DNA from: Candidatus Ruminococcus avistercoris
GTDB lineage: Bacteria; Bacillota; Clostridia; Lachnospirales; Lachnospiraceae
Assembly (NCBI GenBank): GCA_019120315.1
Contig: DWVJ01000031.1
Location: 62,001-126,000 of the forward strand
Direction: 5' to 3'
Length of the DNA: 64,000 nucleotides
Of this stretch, positions 1 through 8,517 are shown one piece after another (the stretch's first letter is position 1; each line of letters starts with the position of its first letter). The position numbers and the translations under genes were made by a program. The notes under the pieces were generated by a model that saw nothing but the letters and a program-made list of their open reading frames with translations, had not been told where the DNA came from and searched no databases.

Positions 1-767
1 GGAAAACACAGAAGCGATATCATCTGGATGACAGCGGGGTTATCATCACGGAAAAACTGGCGAAGCTGCTGGATGTAAAGGCCGGAGATGTCATCACCAT
101 ACAGGAAAACGAAGAAGATCCGGCCGAAGTTACCGTAACGGCAGTGGTGGAAAATTATTTCTACCATTATATTTACATCACGTCCGATCTTTACGAACGT
201 GTTTTCCACCGGGAAGCAAAAGATCATGACCTGTTCTTTATCACCCGGGATAAAGATCCTGAAACACAGGAAGCCATCCAGAAGGACTACATGGCTATGG
301 ACGGCGTCTCCTACTTAAGTTTTACCAGCGATATCAGCGAACGGGTGGAAGATATGATCCGCAGCATGGACAGCGTGATCTATGTCATTGTCATCGCCGC
401 CGCCATGCTGGCTTTCGTCGTTTTATATAACTTGAATAATATCAACATCTGCGAGCGCAGAAGAGAGCTGGCTACGCTGAAGGTCCTGGGATTTTATGAT
501 ACGGAGGTTTCCGGATATGTACTGCGGGAAAATATCTGGCTGACTTTCTTCGGATGTTTCCTTGGCGTCGCCTTCGGATTGCTTTTGCATCGTTATATGA
601 TTCAGACTGTGGAAATTGACATCATGATGTTTGGCAGAAAAATCAATTTTGGAAGCTTTCTTTTGAGCATTTTACTTACCTGGCTTTTCTCCGCATTGGT
701 CAATTTGGCGATGTATTTTCACTTAAAACGGGTTAATATGGTAGAATCCCTGAAAAGTATTGAATAG
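1..767 (+). CDS. ABC transporter permease, FtsX-like, C-terminal part (5' end outside window)
   Basis: The frame is open from the first bases of the window, so this is the end of a longer gene rather than one starting at the internal GTG at 144. The visible ~255 residues hold an extracytoplasmic stretch followed by three to four hydrophobic segments, with the cytoplasmic signature ERRRELATLKVLGF between the first two. That layout is typical of the final FtsX domain of MacB/LolE-like permeases, which couple a cytoplasmic ATPase to export or extraction of lipids, peptides or antimicrobials. The partner ATPase is not in the window. The protein ends MVESLKSIE, a common tail in this family. Family assignment is confident, substrate unknown. 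Confidence 0.85.
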   Translation, partial: KTQKRYHLDDSGVIITEKLAKLLDVKAGDVITIQENEEDPAEVTVTAVVENYFYHYIYITSDLYERVFHREAKDHDLFFITRDKDPETQEAIQKDYMAMDGVSYLSFTSDISERVEDMIRSMDSVIYVIVIAAAMLAFVVLYNLNNINICERRRELATLKVLGFYDTEVSGYVLRENIWLTFFGCFLGVAFGLLLHRYMIQTVEIDIMMFGRKINFGSFLLSILLTWLFSALVNLAMYFHLKRVNMVESLKSIE

Positions 768-769
768 TA

Positions 770-798
770 TTGCAATTCAAATATGAAGGGAGTATGAT
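770..798 (+). promoter_or_regulatory. Predicted sigma-A promoter for the DUF6465 gene
   Basis: TTGCAA (770-775), 17-bp spacer, TATGAT (793-798). It lies immediately after the stop of the upstream permease and about 50 bp before the ribosome binding site of the next gene. Prediction from consensus match only. Confidence 0.45.
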
Positions 799-855
799 AG
801 GAAAAAAGTGCAGCGGTATATGTTGTGCAATCTTACAATATCAGGAGGGATTATC

Positions 856-1200
856 ATGGCAGTAAAAAAAGCGGACGCTAAGGCAATGTCCGAAACAGCA
901 AAGAATACGGTTCCGGCTGCAGCCGAAAAAGAAACTGCAGTGAAAAAGGCGCCGGCAAAAAGAGCGGCGGCAAAGAGAACGACAGCGGCAAAAAAGGAAG
1001 TGAAGAAAACGTCCTTCCTTCAGTATGCAGGAAAGGAAGTTGATCTGGATTTCCTTTATGAGCAGGTAAAAACCATCTGGACGAAAGAGATGGGCAAAAA
1101 AGCGGGGGATCTGAAGGATATCAAACTCTACGTAAAACCGGAAGAGTTTGCCGCATACTATGTCATTAATGAAGAGATAACCGGAAGCATCGATTTCTAA
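856..1200 (+). CDS. DUF6465 family protein with Lys/Ala-rich histone-like N-terminus
   Basis: A 114-residue protein. The start is ATG 856, because an AGGAGGG ribosome binding site sits 6-7 bases upstream; an upstream in-frame start at 808 has no such site. Residues 1-55 are low-complexity Lys/Ala/Thr, rich in AAAKRTT/KKAPAKR-type repeats like bacterial histone H1-like tails. Residues 56-114 form a compact acidic domain ([20 protein letters not shown]...LYVKPEE...YYVINEE) that I recognise as DUF6465, common in Lachnospiraceae and of unknown function. The basic tail suggests nucleic-acid or envelope-polymer binding, but this is inference. It has its own promoter and a strong terminator, so it is monocistronic. 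Confidence 0.8.
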   Translation: MAVKKADAKAMSETAKNTVPAAAEKETAVKKAPAKRAAAKRTTAAKKEVKKTSFLQYAGKEVDLDFLYEQVKTIWTKEMGKKAGDLKDIKLYVKPEEFAAYYVINEEITGSIDF

Positions 1201-1206
1201 AATCCG

Positions 1207-1258
1207 GGTACGAAAATAACAGCTCAGATGCATCGCGCATCTGAGCTGTTTTCGTACC
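1207..1258. terminator. Bidirectional intrinsic terminator between the DUF6465 gene and SASP
   Basis: Long perfect hairpin: GGTACGAAAA...TTTTCGTACC enclosing AGCTCAGATGC/GCATCTGAGCT around a 5-base loop. A/T-rich flanks within the outer stem provide U-tracts on both strands, suiting the convergent genes on either side. Confidence 0.85.
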
Positions 1259-1266
1259 GAAAAGAT

Positions 1267-1497
1267 TTAGTACATTCCCTGCTGGCCGCCCTGGCTTCCC
1301 GACATTTGTCTCTCCTGGGCTTCAATCATTTTCTTAACCATATAACCTCCGACAGAACCATTCTGCTTGGAAGTTAAATTTCCGTTGTATCCATCGGAAA
1401 GAGGTACGCCCAGTTCATTGGCCACTTCAAATTTGAAACGGTCCAGTGCGCCTTTCGCCTCGGGTACTGCAGCAGTATTAGAAGAACGATTTGCCAT
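1267..1497 (-). CDS. Small acid-soluble spore protein, alpha/beta type
   Basis: A 76-residue protein; start ATG at 1497 with an AGGAGGA site directly upstream, rather than the longer frame to 1584. It carries the family landmarks: ALDRFKFEVANELGVPL near the N-terminus, including the GPR-protease type site around FEVANELG, and the second motif GNLTSKQNGSVGGYMVKKMI. These proteins coat spore DNA in an A-like form and are degraded by GPR on germination. The C-terminus is a short Gln/Gly/Met tail. Expression is expected in the forespore under sigma-G. Its presence is direct evidence that the organism encodes a sporulation programme. Confidence 0.95.
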   Translation of the reverse strand: MANRSSNTAAVPEAKGALDRFKFEVANELGVPLSDGYNGNLTSKQNGSVGGYMVKKMIEAQERQMSGSQGGQQGMY

Positions 1498-1540
1498 AAT
1501 TTTTCCTCCTTGGAAATGATGTTGTTTTCGGTTACGATGG

Positions 1541-1547
1541 TAGTATG
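1541..1547 (-). promoter_or_regulatory. Candidate sigma-G -10 element upstream of SASP
   Basis: On the minus strand the bases read CATACTA, matching the sigma-G -10 consensus CATWHTA, 44 bp upstream of the SASP start. A -35 at the usual 17-18 bp spacing is not convincing, so this is only a candidate. Confidence 0.35.
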
Positions 1548-1637
1548 TGAAGATAGCGGGATAATACTCTAGAAGTTTCTGCATATAATGACATTTTCTG
1601 CAGAATTTATGAGAGATGTATAATTTGCGAAAAATAT

Positions 1638-1666
1638 TTGCAGTTTATTTAGTTATTTGTTATAAT
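1638..1666 (+). promoter_or_regulatory. Predicted sigma-A promoter for the MGS-like gene
   Basis: TTGCAG (1638-1643), 17-bp spacer, TATAAT (1661-1666), with a TGT just before the -10 (extended -10). Located 31 bp before the start codon, so it probably drives the downstream co-directional genes as well. Confidence 0.7.
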
Positions 1667-1696
1667 GCTTTTATAATATGCTAAAGGGGCTGTAAA

Positions 1697-2101
1697 ATGA
1701 ACGTTGGAATAATCGCACATAACAGTAAAAAAAGCTTAATCGAAGATTTTTGCATTGCATACAAAGGAATCCTGTCCAAACATGAAGTTTACGCCACCGG
1801 AACAACAGGCAGAAGGATCGAAGAAGTAACCAGCCTTCACGTGCATAAATTTCTGGCCGGCTCCGTGGGCGGAGACAAACAGTTTACCGAAATGATCGAA
1901 CGGGGCGACATGGATCTCGTGATCCTGTTCTACAATCCGGTGATGATTTCGCCAAAGGAACCTGACATCCAGGCAATTTCCAGATGCTGTGACCAGTACA
2001 ATATCCCGGTGGCAACCAATATCGCTACGGCAGAATGCCTAATCCTCGGACTTGCCAGAGGAGATCTGGACTGGAGAGAGCAGCTGAAAGAGGATTTATG
2101 A
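1697..2101 (+). CDS. Methylglyoxal synthase-like protein with altered active site
   Basis: A 134-residue MGS-fold protein preceded by AAAGGGG. Canonical methylglyoxal synthase converts dihydroxyacetone phosphate to methylglyoxal and phosphate, bypassing lower glycolysis. The phosphate-binding loop ATGTTGRRI and the GGD motif (Asp60, equivalent to E. coli catalytic Asp71) are present, as is the KEPD aspartate (Asp90, E. coli Asp101). However the N-terminal AHD motif reads AHN (Asn9), the WDP motif reads YNP (Asn80, E. coli Asp91) and the PHDPD histidine is Lys87 (E. coli His98). The fold call is strong; enzyme activity is doubtful. Its stop overlaps the rsmD start (ATGA), indicating coupling. 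Confidence 0.8.
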   Translation: MNVGIIAHNSKKSLIEDFCIAYKGILSKHEVYATGTTGRRIEEVTSLHVHKFLAGSVGGDKQFTEMIERGDMDLVILFYNPVMISPKEPDIQAISRCCDQYNIPVATNIATAECLILGLARGDLDWREQLKEDL

Positions 2102-2658
2102 GAGTAATCGCCGGAAAAGCCAGGAGCATACCTCTGGTTGCTCCAAAGGGAATGCAGACCAGACCTACTACGGATCGTGTCAAAGAAACCTTGTTTAATA
2201 TGCTTCAGCCCTGGATTCCCGGCAGCCGTTTCCTGGATCTGTTTGCCGGAAGCGGAGCTATCGGCATCGAAGCCCTAAGCCGCGGCGCGCTCCGGTGCGT
2301 TTTTGTGGAACGAGGCAGGGCAGCCGTTTCCTGTATCCGGGAGAATTTAAAAAAGACACGATTGGAGGAGAACTCCCGCATCCTTGCTGCCGATGTGATG
2401 AATGCCTTAAAGGAACTGAACGGACAGGAAACGTTTTCCTGCATTTTTATGGATCCACCTTATCAGGCCGGTACAGAAAAGGAGATCCTTACTTTTTTAG
2501 CCGATTCAAATCTCTCGGAAAAAAACTGTGTGATCATCGTTGAAGCAGCGCTGACTACAGATTTTTCATGGCTGGATGATTTGCCCTACTCCATCATAAA
2601 AGATAAAATTTATAAGACGAACAGGCATTTGTTTTTGAAAATAAAAGAAAACAGATGA
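2098..2658 (+). CDS. rsmD: 16S rRNA (guanine(966)-N(2))-methyltransferase RsmD
   Basis: A 186-residue SAM-dependent methyltransferase that modifies G966 of 16S rRNA during 30S assembly. Start ATG 2098 is inside the upstream stop (ATGA) and gives the standard MRVIAGKARS N-terminus; the longer frame from 2035 would overlap the previous gene. Visible motifs are RPTTDRVKETLFN, the SAM loop FLDLFAGSGAIGIEALSRGA and the catalytic MDPPY. Normal length. It is followed by coaD as in B. subtilis ylbH-ylbI, which supports the assignment. Confidence 0.95.
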   Translation: MRVIAGKARSIPLVAPKGMQTRPTTDRVKETLFNMLQPWIPGSRFLDLFAGSGAIGIEALSRGALRCVFVERGRAAVSCIRENLKKTRLEENSRILAADVMNALKELNGQETFSCIFMDPPYQAGTEKEILTFLADSNLSEKNCVIIVEAALTTDFSWLDDLPYSIIKDKIYKTNRHLFLKIKENR

Positions 2659-2688
2659 TCAAAAAGGATTGAAAGGCGGATTATACAT

Positions 2689-3168
2689 ATGAAAACAGCA
2701 GTGTATCCGGGTACCTTCGACCCGGTGACAAACGGACACCTGGATGTGATTACACGGGCATCAAAACTATTTGATATTGTAATCGTAGGGGTGCTGACGA
2801 ATTCTGCAAAAAGTCCGTTGTTTTCTGTCGAAGAACGTGTTAATATATTGACTGAAGTAACGAAAGCCATACCAAATATTCAGGTGAAAGCCTTTTCCGG
2901 ACTTTCCATAGAATTTGCAAGAAAGAATCAAGCTAACGTGATCGTCCGGGGACTGCGGGCCGTCACGGATTTCGATTATGAACTTCAGATGGCACAGACA
3001 AACCGGGTACTGGCGCCGGATGTGGATACCATGTTTCTGACCACCAGCCTGGAATGCGCCTACTTAAGTTCCACGACAGTAAAAGAAGTGGCCGTTTTCG
3101 GCGGAGACATTACAAAATTTGTCCCGTCTTACGTAGTGGAACGGATTCACGAAAAGCTGAATCAATAA
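2689..3168 (+). CDS. coaD: Phosphopantetheine adenylyltransferase
   Basis: A 159-residue enzyme that transfers AMP from ATP to 4'-phosphopantetheine in coenzyme A synthesis. It shows the nucleotidyltransferase entry [13 protein letters not shown], with TNGH as the (H/T)xGH motif, then [13 protein letters not shown] and the C-terminal SSTTVKEVA (ISSTxxKE motif). Length is exactly typical. It sits 30 bp behind rsmD and 24 bp before the coiled-coil gene, presumably one transcript. Confidence 0.97.
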   Translation: MKTAVYPGTFDPVTNGHLDVITRASKLFDIVIVGVLTNSAKSPLFSVEERVNILTEVTKAIPNIQVKAFSGLSIEFARKNQANVIVRGLRAVTDFDYELQMAQTNRVLAPDVDTMFLTTSLECAYLSSTTVKEVAVFGGDITKFVPSYVVERIHEKLNQ

Positions 3169-3192
3169 AAATACAAAGAGGAGAGTGTATCT

Positions 3193-3795
3193 ATGAGCAG
3201 CAGAATTGAACAGATTATCGAAGAAATTGAAGAATATGTGGACAGCTGTAAGTATCAGCCTCTGTCCACGACTAAAATTGTCGTAAATAAAGAGGAACTG
3301 GAAGAGATGCTTCGTGAACTGCGGATGAAAACGCCGGACGAAGTAAAAAGATACCAGAAAATCATCAGCAATAAAGACGCTATTCTGGCAGACGCCCAGT
3401 CAAAAGCAGACGGAATCATCGCCGACGCCCAGGCGAAAGCACAGGAACTGGTAAGCCAGCATGAAGTGATGCAGCAGGCTTACGCCCAGGCTAACGATAC
3501 CATCTCCAAAGCCAACAAACAGGCTCAGGAAATTCTGGATTCTGCTACCACAGACGCCAATAATATTCGGATGAGCGCCATTTCCTACACCGACGACATG
3601 CTGGCCAATTTAAGCCAGATTATGGGAAATACGCTGCAGGATGCAGGCGAAAAATACAAAAACTTTATTACTTCACTGCAAAGCTGCTATGACGTTGTAA
3701 CAAAAAACCGCAGTGAGCTGGGTGTACAGCCCTCCACACCGGAGATCGATACCGTGGAAGAGCTGGAGGCCTTAGAGGACGAAGAAGAAGAATAA
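3193..3795 (+). CDS. Coiled-coil protein, DivIVA/ATPase-subunit-like, unknown function
   Basis: A 200-residue acidic protein preceded by GAGGAGAG. After an N-terminal ~45 residues (EQIIEEIEEYVDSCKYQPLS), residues 50-165 are a long Ala/Gln/Lys heptad-like helix with repeats such as ADAQSKADGIIADAQAKAQE. The C-terminus is very acidic (ELEALEDEEEE). Homologues in Lachnospiraceae are usually labelled ATPase or vacuolar H-subunit-like because of the coiled coil; the overall shape also resembles DivIVA-type division proteins. No catalytic motif is visible. Its last 24 bases overlap the 3' end of the convergent ylbJ gene. Confidence 0.75.
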   Translation: MSSRIEQIIEEIEEYVDSCKYQPLSTTKIVVNKEELEEMLRELRMKTPDEVKRYQKIISNKDAILADAQSKADGIIADAQAKAQELVSQHEVMQQAYAQANDTISKANKQAQEILDSATTDANNIRMSAISYTDDMLANLSQIMGNTLQDAGEKYKNFITSLQSCYDVVTKNRSELGVQPSTPEIDTVEELEALEDEEEE

Positions 3796-4740
3796 TCGGC
3801 AGAGAACAAAAGTCAGCAGTCCATTGACGGTTTTCGCCAGAGCGTACATACCGAGCGACAGGCCGGTGCCCCGTATCATACTGGAAGTCTGAAACATGCA
3901 GGATATTCCTCCGAAGGATGCAGCTCCCAGGATGACCGAAAAGCGCATGGAGAATTCCCATGGAAGCTTCGCGATCCTGGCGGAGCCGCTGGTCAGTTCA
4001 TTCACTGCCATAATCAGGCTGCCGATGCAGCCGGAGGGAGGAAGGATCTGTTCCAGAATACCTGAAAGCAGAGAAAAAAGCAGAATATATCCTCCCAATT
4101 TTGTAACTGTTTCAAAGCCGTTCATGATAGAGGTATCCAAAAGTTCCGGCAAGGGAACTTCCGATACCTCTTTTTTTGTGGACGGCTCTGAGGCATCGGC
4201 CGGATAAAGGCGTGCGCATACCGGCCGAAAGAGAAGGCAGCAAAGCAGCAGGGAAGTGTAAAGAAGTGTGAAGGCAGCCGCTTTCAGATGATCCGCCTGT
4301 AAAAGCTGATGCAAGAGGTAGCCCGATACGAACACCGGGCCCGGATTATTGGCCGTCATCACAAGATACTGTGCTTCTCTTTTGGAAATTCTCCCGCTTC
4401 GCCAAAGATCTGCCGCCAGTTTTGCTCCCATGGGATAGCCGCAAAAAAGGCCCAATGCGAAAGCGTACATGCCATCGCAAGATAATCCCAGCGGATTGAC
4501 TGTCCTGCCAGGAAGAAGGCCAAACACCTTTGCCGGGACGCCGGAGGATGTCAGGATCCCTGACAGGATCAGAAAAGGGAGCAGCGCTGGAAGCAGGGTA
4601 TGAAACCAGAGACGAATACCGTCGGCTGAATTTTGCAGAGCGCTGGCCGGAGACAGCAGCATATAGAAAATTGTAAGAAAAATTAGCGAGAAAAAAACGA
4701 TGCGTTTCAAATACTTTATGTCCGGTATCTTTTTCTTCAT
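3772..4740 (-). CDS. ylbJ: Sporulation integral membrane protein YlbJ-like
   Basis: A 322-residue polytopic membrane protein with about eight hydrophobic segments and two nucleoside-recognition/Gate-type halves. The most typical motifs are LLPALLPFLILSG in the first half, GLFCGYPMGAKLAADL, and TANNPGPVFVSGYLL before the linker. The synteny rsmD-coaD-(x)-ylbJ matches the B. subtilis ylbHIJ order, where YlbJ is a mother-cell protein needed for spore cortex formation. Here the gene is inverted, convergent with its upstream neighbour and overlapping it by 24 bp. The residues between the halves (about 185-210) are a polar linker. Function is inferred from family and context. Confidence 0.85.
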   Translation of the reverse strand: MKKKIPDIKYLKRIVFFSLIFLTIFYMLLSPASALQNSADGIRLWFHTLLPALLPFLILSGILTSSGVPAKVFGLLPGRTVNPLGLSCDGMYAFALGLFCGYPMGAKLAADLWRSGRISKREAQYLVMTANNPGPVFVSGYLLHQLLQADHLKAAAFTLLYTSLLLCCLLFRPVCARLYPADASEPSTKKEVSEVPLPELLDTSIMNGFETVTKLGGYILLFSLLSGILEQILPPSGCIGSLIMAVNELTSGSARIAKLPWEFSMRFSVILGAASFGGISCMFQTSSMIRGTGLSLGMYALAKTVNGLLTFVLCRLFFFFVL

Positions 4741-4749
4741 ATATATGCC

Positions 4750-4778
4750 TTGATTTTTTATTTTATCTATGACACAAT
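4750..4778 (+). promoter_or_regulatory. Candidate promoter for the dipeptidase gene
   Basis: TTGATT (4750-4755), 17-bp spacer, CACAAT (4773-4778), 34 bp before ATG 4812. The -10 matches consensus at four of six positions. Confidence 0.35.
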
Positions 4779-4811
4779 GAAATCCATGTAAGAAAGGGAG
4801 TGGTCAGACTT

Positions 4812-6263
4812 ATGTTGGAAACGTTAAAACCGGAACGGGTTTTTTATTATTTTGAGGAAATCAGCAAAATTCCCCGCGCCTCCTGGCATACCGGAGAGAT
4901 CGCCTCTTATCTGGAAAATTTTGCTGCCGCCCATCAGCTTTCCTGTCAGCGGGACGAGTATGACAATATTGCTATTTTCAAGAAAGCATCCCCGGGATAC
5001 GAAGAACTTCCTGCCGTGATTCTGCAAGGACATACGGACATGGTAGCAGAACAGGAAGAGGGCTGGCATCATGATTTTCAAAATGACGGGATTTGCCTGC
5101 GCATAAAGGATGATTACGTGCTGGCGGATCATACCACTCTTGGAGCAGACGACGGAATCGCCATCGCCTACGCGCTGGCGATATTGGAGGATGACAGCCT
5201 GCCTCACCCGCCCCTGGAAGTCCTCCTTACCTCCAACGAAGAGGTAGCTCTTACGGGAGCAGAAAATCTGGATCCATCCATGATCCGCGGAAAGTATCTC
5301 ATCAATCTGGATTCTGAGGAAGAAGGATTTCTCCTATGCGGCTGTGCCGGTGGTATAAACGTGGAAACCCATATTCCTGTCCGTTATACCGATACGACTG
5401 CCCGCTGCTTTAACGTGACGCTGTCGGGTCTGAAAGGCGGTCATTCCGGACAGGAAATCAGCAAACCGAGAGCCAATGCCAATAAACTGATGGGACGGTT
5501 CCTCTTTGAACTAAAGGAAAAGTTCCCCTGCCTTTTAGTTTCCTTAAAGGGCGGGCAAAAACACAATGTCATCGCCGCAGGAGCAACCGCTGTAATCGCT
5601 CTTGACTCCGATACAAAGGATGACTTTACTGCCGCCGTAAAAAACTTTCAGGACACTCTTCGCCGGGAATATGCCGGGGAGGATGACGGTGTTACGGTAC
5701 AGTGTACGGATCTGGGAGAACAGAAAGTATCCGCTCTTCATCCGGTCAGCATGGAAAAAGTCATCTTTTTCCTGACTCATCAGCCCCACGGTGTCATCAA
5801 GATGAGCGGTACCGTTTCGAACATGCCGGAAACCTCAGCCAATGCGGCCGTCGTCTCTTTGGATGAAGAAGAATTTTTTGCCCTTACCAGCATCCGCAGT
5901 TCTCTGGAAAGCGCCAAAGAATATCTGGGCGGTCAGATCGGGTACCTGACAGAATTTCTGGGAGGAGAGTATGTGAAAAACGCCGGTTATCCGGCCTGGG
6001 AATACGAAGAACACTCGCCGCTGCGTGATCTGGCCTGCCGCGTTTATCAGGAAATGTTCCAAAAACCGCTTCAGGTTGTCACCATCCACGCCGGTCTGGA
6101 ATGCGGTCTTTTGAAAGACAAAGCCCCCCATCTTGACTGTATTTCTCTCGGCCCGGATATTCTGGATATACACAGTCCCAGAGAGCGGCTTTGTATTTCA
6201 TCCACGAAACGTATGTGGGAATTTCTCCTTGCCCTGCTGGAAAATATGAAAACGAAGTTCTAA
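4812..6263 (+). CDS. pepD: Aminoacyl-histidine dipeptidase (PepD-like, M20 family)
   Basis: A 483-residue cytosolic metallopeptidase that splits Xaa-His and other dipeptides. ATG 4812 is chosen because AAAGGGAG ends 11 bases upstream; the alternative GTG at 4800 would overlap that site. M20 landmarks are visible in order: GHTDMVAE (first zinc ligand), TLGADDGIAIAYAL (bridging Asp), TSNEEVALTGAENLD (catalytic and ligand Glu), then a lid/dimerisation insert beginning GGHSGQEISKPRANANK, and HAGLECGLL near the C-terminus. Length and motif spacing match clostridial PepD. It stands alone between ylbJ and the alarmone synthetase. Confidence 0.93.
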   Translation: MLETLKPERVFYYFEEISKIPRASWHTGEIASYLENFAAAHQLSCQRDEYDNIAIFKKASPGYEELPAVILQGHTDMVAEQEEGWHHDFQNDGICLRIKDDYVLADHTTLGADDGIAIAYALAILEDDSLPHPPLEVLLTSNEEVALTGAENLDPSMIRGKYLINLDSEEEGFLLCGCAGGINVETHIPVRYTDTTARCFNVTLSGLKGGHSGQEISKPRANANKLMGRFLFELKEKFPCLLVSLKGGQKHNVIAAGATAVIALDSDTKDDFTAAVKNFQDTLRREYAGEDDGVTVQCTDLGEQKVSALHPVSMEKVIFFLTHQPHGVIKMSGTVSNMPETSANAAVVSLDEEEFFALTSIRSSLESAKEYLGGQIGYLTEFLGGEYVKNAGYPAWEYEEHSPLRDLACRVYQEMFQKPLQVVTIHAGLECGLLKDKAPHLDCISLGPDILDIHSPRERLCISSTKRMWEFLLALLENMKTKF

Positions 6264-6325
6264 AACGGAAATTTTTTCATATATTGAATGATGGATGAAG
6301 TTAAAAAATAAAGGAGAGAGATTTC

Positions 6326-7147
6326 ATGGAAATACAGTTATGGAGGGAAATCCTGAATCCCTATGAGCTGGCCGTAAAAGAACTAACGGATAAATTTAAT
6401 CATCTGATCCGGGAGCATAAAGTGAAAAACCTTTACTCTCCCATTGAGAGCGTATCGGGAAGAGTAAAAAGCGTAACCAGCATCCTGGAAAAAATGCAGA
6501 AAAAACAGATCGCCATCGAACAGCTGGAGGAGCAGCTGGAAGATATTGCAGGTATTCGGATCATCTGTCAGTTTGTGGAAGACATCGGGCGGGTAGCGCA
6601 GATCATCCGCTCCCGCAGCGACCTGACCGTAAAATATGAGAAGGATTACATTGCCCATCAGAAAGAAAGCGGCTACCGCAGTTTTCACATGATCATTTAT
6701 TATGTGGTGGAAACCTTAAACGGCCCCAAACGGATCCAGGCGGAAATCCAGATCCGCACCATGGCTATGGATTTCTGGGCAACCATCGAGCATTCCCTGC
6801 AGTACAAATATAAATCCAAAATTCCGGAACATATCCGCATCCGTCTGAGCAATGCGGCCAACGCTATCATTGCCCTGGACAACGAAATGTCTTCCGTGCG
6901 CAGTGAGATTATGGACGCGCAGAATTCCTCGCAGCTGCAGATGAATCTGGTGGCGGACATTCTGAATAATATTGAGAATCTGTTCCGTCTGTCCAGTCAG
7001 CGGGAAGCCATCAAAATCCAGGATGAATTTTACCGGATTTATGCAACCAACGATCTGCAGCAGCTGAAACGGTTCCACCGGGAACTTGACATCATATCCG
7101 AAGGTTACCGTGCTCAAGCGGTAACCATGGATTCACTGGAAGGATAA
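6326..7147 (+). CDS. Small alarmone synthetase (RelQ/YjbM-like GTP pyrophosphokinase)
   Basis: A 273-residue protein consisting of a single RelA/SpoT synthetase domain, lacking the HD hydrolase and TGS/ACT regions of Rel. Motifs are LEDIAGIRIICQFVEDI, KDYIAHQKESGYRSFHMIIYY (G-loop and substrate region) and EIQIRTMAMDFWATIEHSLQYK (the acidic EIQIRT signature). A C-terminal helical segment of ~70 residues follows, as in SAS1 proteins that tetramerise. It makes (p)ppGpp from GTP/GDP and ATP under stress. An AAAGGAGAG site precedes the ATG. Downstream genes are RNA-modification enzymes with only short gaps. Confidence 0.92.
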   Translation: MEIQLWREILNPYELAVKELTDKFNHLIREHKVKNLYSPIESVSGRVKSVTSILEKMQKKQIAIEQLEEQLEDIAGIRIICQFVEDIGRVAQIIRSRSDLTVKYEKDYIAHQKESGYRSFHMIIYYVVETLNGPKRIQAEIQIRTMAMDFWATIEHSLQYKYKSKIPEHIRIRLSNAANAIIALDNEMSSVRSEIMDAQNSSQLQMNLVADILNNIENLFRLSSQREAIKIQDEFYRIYATNDLQQLKRFHRELDIISEGYRAQAVTMDSLEG

Positions 7148-7152
7148 CACCT

Positions 7153-8517
7153 ATGAAAGAACGTCTGCCGGAAAACTACCTGCTGGAAATGAAAGAATTG
7201 CTGAAAAACCGCAGGGACTATCGCTATGAAGACTACATAAAAAGTCTGCAGGATCCTGTTCGCAGCGGACTGAGGACAAACACGCTGAAAATAAGTCCGC
7301 AGGATCTGAAAAAAAAGGCTGCCCTTGCCCTGGAGCCCGTCCCCTGGATCAGCGACGGTTTTTTCTGCCTTGACAAAGAACGGCCCGCCAGGTCGCCCTG
7401 GTATCAGGCGGGACTTTACTACCTCCAGGAGCCCAGCGCCATGACGCCGGCAGACCGCCTTCCTGTTGGCAAAGGAGAGAACGTACTGGATCTGTGCGCC
7501 GCCCCCGGAGGGAAAGCTACCAAACTGGCTTGTGCTTTGAACCAGACAGGTATGCTTTATGCCAACGATATCAGCAACAGCCGCGCGAAAGCATTATTGA
7601 AAAATCTGGAACTGTTCGGTGCGGCCAACATCTGCGTCATGAGCGAATCTCCGGCTAAACTGGCATCCTGCTATCCCCGGTATTTCGACAAGATTCTCAT
7701 CGACGCCCCCTGTTCCGGCGAAGGGATGTTTCACCGGGATCCTCACATGATACAGGACTGGAAAAAAAGAGGACCGGAATACTACTATCCCATCCAAAGG
7801 GAACTGCTGCAGCGAGGGTACGAAATGCTGCGGCCGGGCGGGATGATGCTTTATTCCACCTGTACCTTTTCATCGAAAGAAAATGAAGAAAATGTCGACT
7901 GGATTTTAAAACAGCATCCGCAGCTGTCTCTGGCAGATATCCGTCCCTACGAGGGGTTTTCGCCGGGTCAGCCGCCGCTTTTATCCTGCGTGCGGATTTT
8001 CCCGGGGAAAATGCCGGCGGAAGGCCATTTCCTGGCTCTGCTGAAAAAATCGCCCGATGCAGACAGCCGGCCGCCGGTCACGGAACATCGCCGGAAAGAA
8101 AGTCCTCTTCCCAAAGATGCCGAAGATTTTTTAGGACAGATATCCTGGAAAACCGAATTTCACTGGCAGCAGATGGGAGAGCAGATCTACGGTTTTCCGG
8201 ACAGCTTTCTTCCCCAAAAGCAGATCCGTTATCTGCGGACGGGGCTTCTGGCGGGAACCATGAAAAGGGATCGTTTCGAACCTTCCCAGGCTCTGGCCAT
8301 GTATCTGAAAGGGGATTCCTTTCCCCGCACCGTGAACCTGTCCCCAAATGATCCGCGGATCATTCGGTATCTGAAAGGAGAGACGCTGGATCTGTCAGAT
8401 CTTCGTCTGGAAAACGGATGGAATCTGGTCTGTCTGGAAACGTATCCCCTAGGCTGGGGAAAGGTACAGGGTACCATGTTAAAAAACAAATTCTACAGTG
8501 GCTGGAGATGGCAGTAA
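7153..8517 (+). CDS. rsmF: RsmF/NOL1-NOP2-sun family rRNA (cytosine-C5)-methyltransferase
   Basis: A 454-residue RNA m5C methyltransferase. The N-terminal ferredoxin-like part carries LRTNTLKIS. The catalytic core has the SAM loop LDLCAAPGGKATKLA, motif IV IDAPCSGEGMFHRDP with one active-site Cys, and MLYSTCTFSSKENE with the second Cys. The C-terminal ~150 residues are the extra PUA-like/RsmF domain seen in Firmicute members, ending with VCLETYPLGWGKVQGTMLKN. The target is presumably 16S rRNA. Its stop overlaps the next start by one base (TAATG). Confidence 0.93.
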   Translation: MKERLPENYLLEMKELLKNRRDYRYEDYIKSLQDPVRSGLRTNTLKISPQDLKKKAALALEPVPWISDGFFCLDKERPARSPWYQAGLYYLQEPSAMTPADRLPVGKGENVLDLCAAPGGKATKLACALNQTGMLYANDISNSRAKALLKNLELFGAANICVMSESPAKLASCYPRYFDKILIDAPCSGEGMFHRDPHMIQDWKKRGPEYYYPIQRELLQRGYEMLRPGGMMLYSTCTFSSKENEENVDWILKQHPQLSLADIRPYEGFSPGQPPLLSCVRIFPGKMPAEGHFLALLKKSPDADSRPPVTEHRRKESPLPKDAEDFLGQISWKTEFHWQQMGEQIYGFPDSFLPQKQIRYLRTGLLAGTMKRDRFEPSQALAMYLKGDSFPRTVNLSPNDPRIIRYLKGETLDLSDLRLENGWNLVCLETYPLGWGKVQGTMLKNKFYSGWRWQ

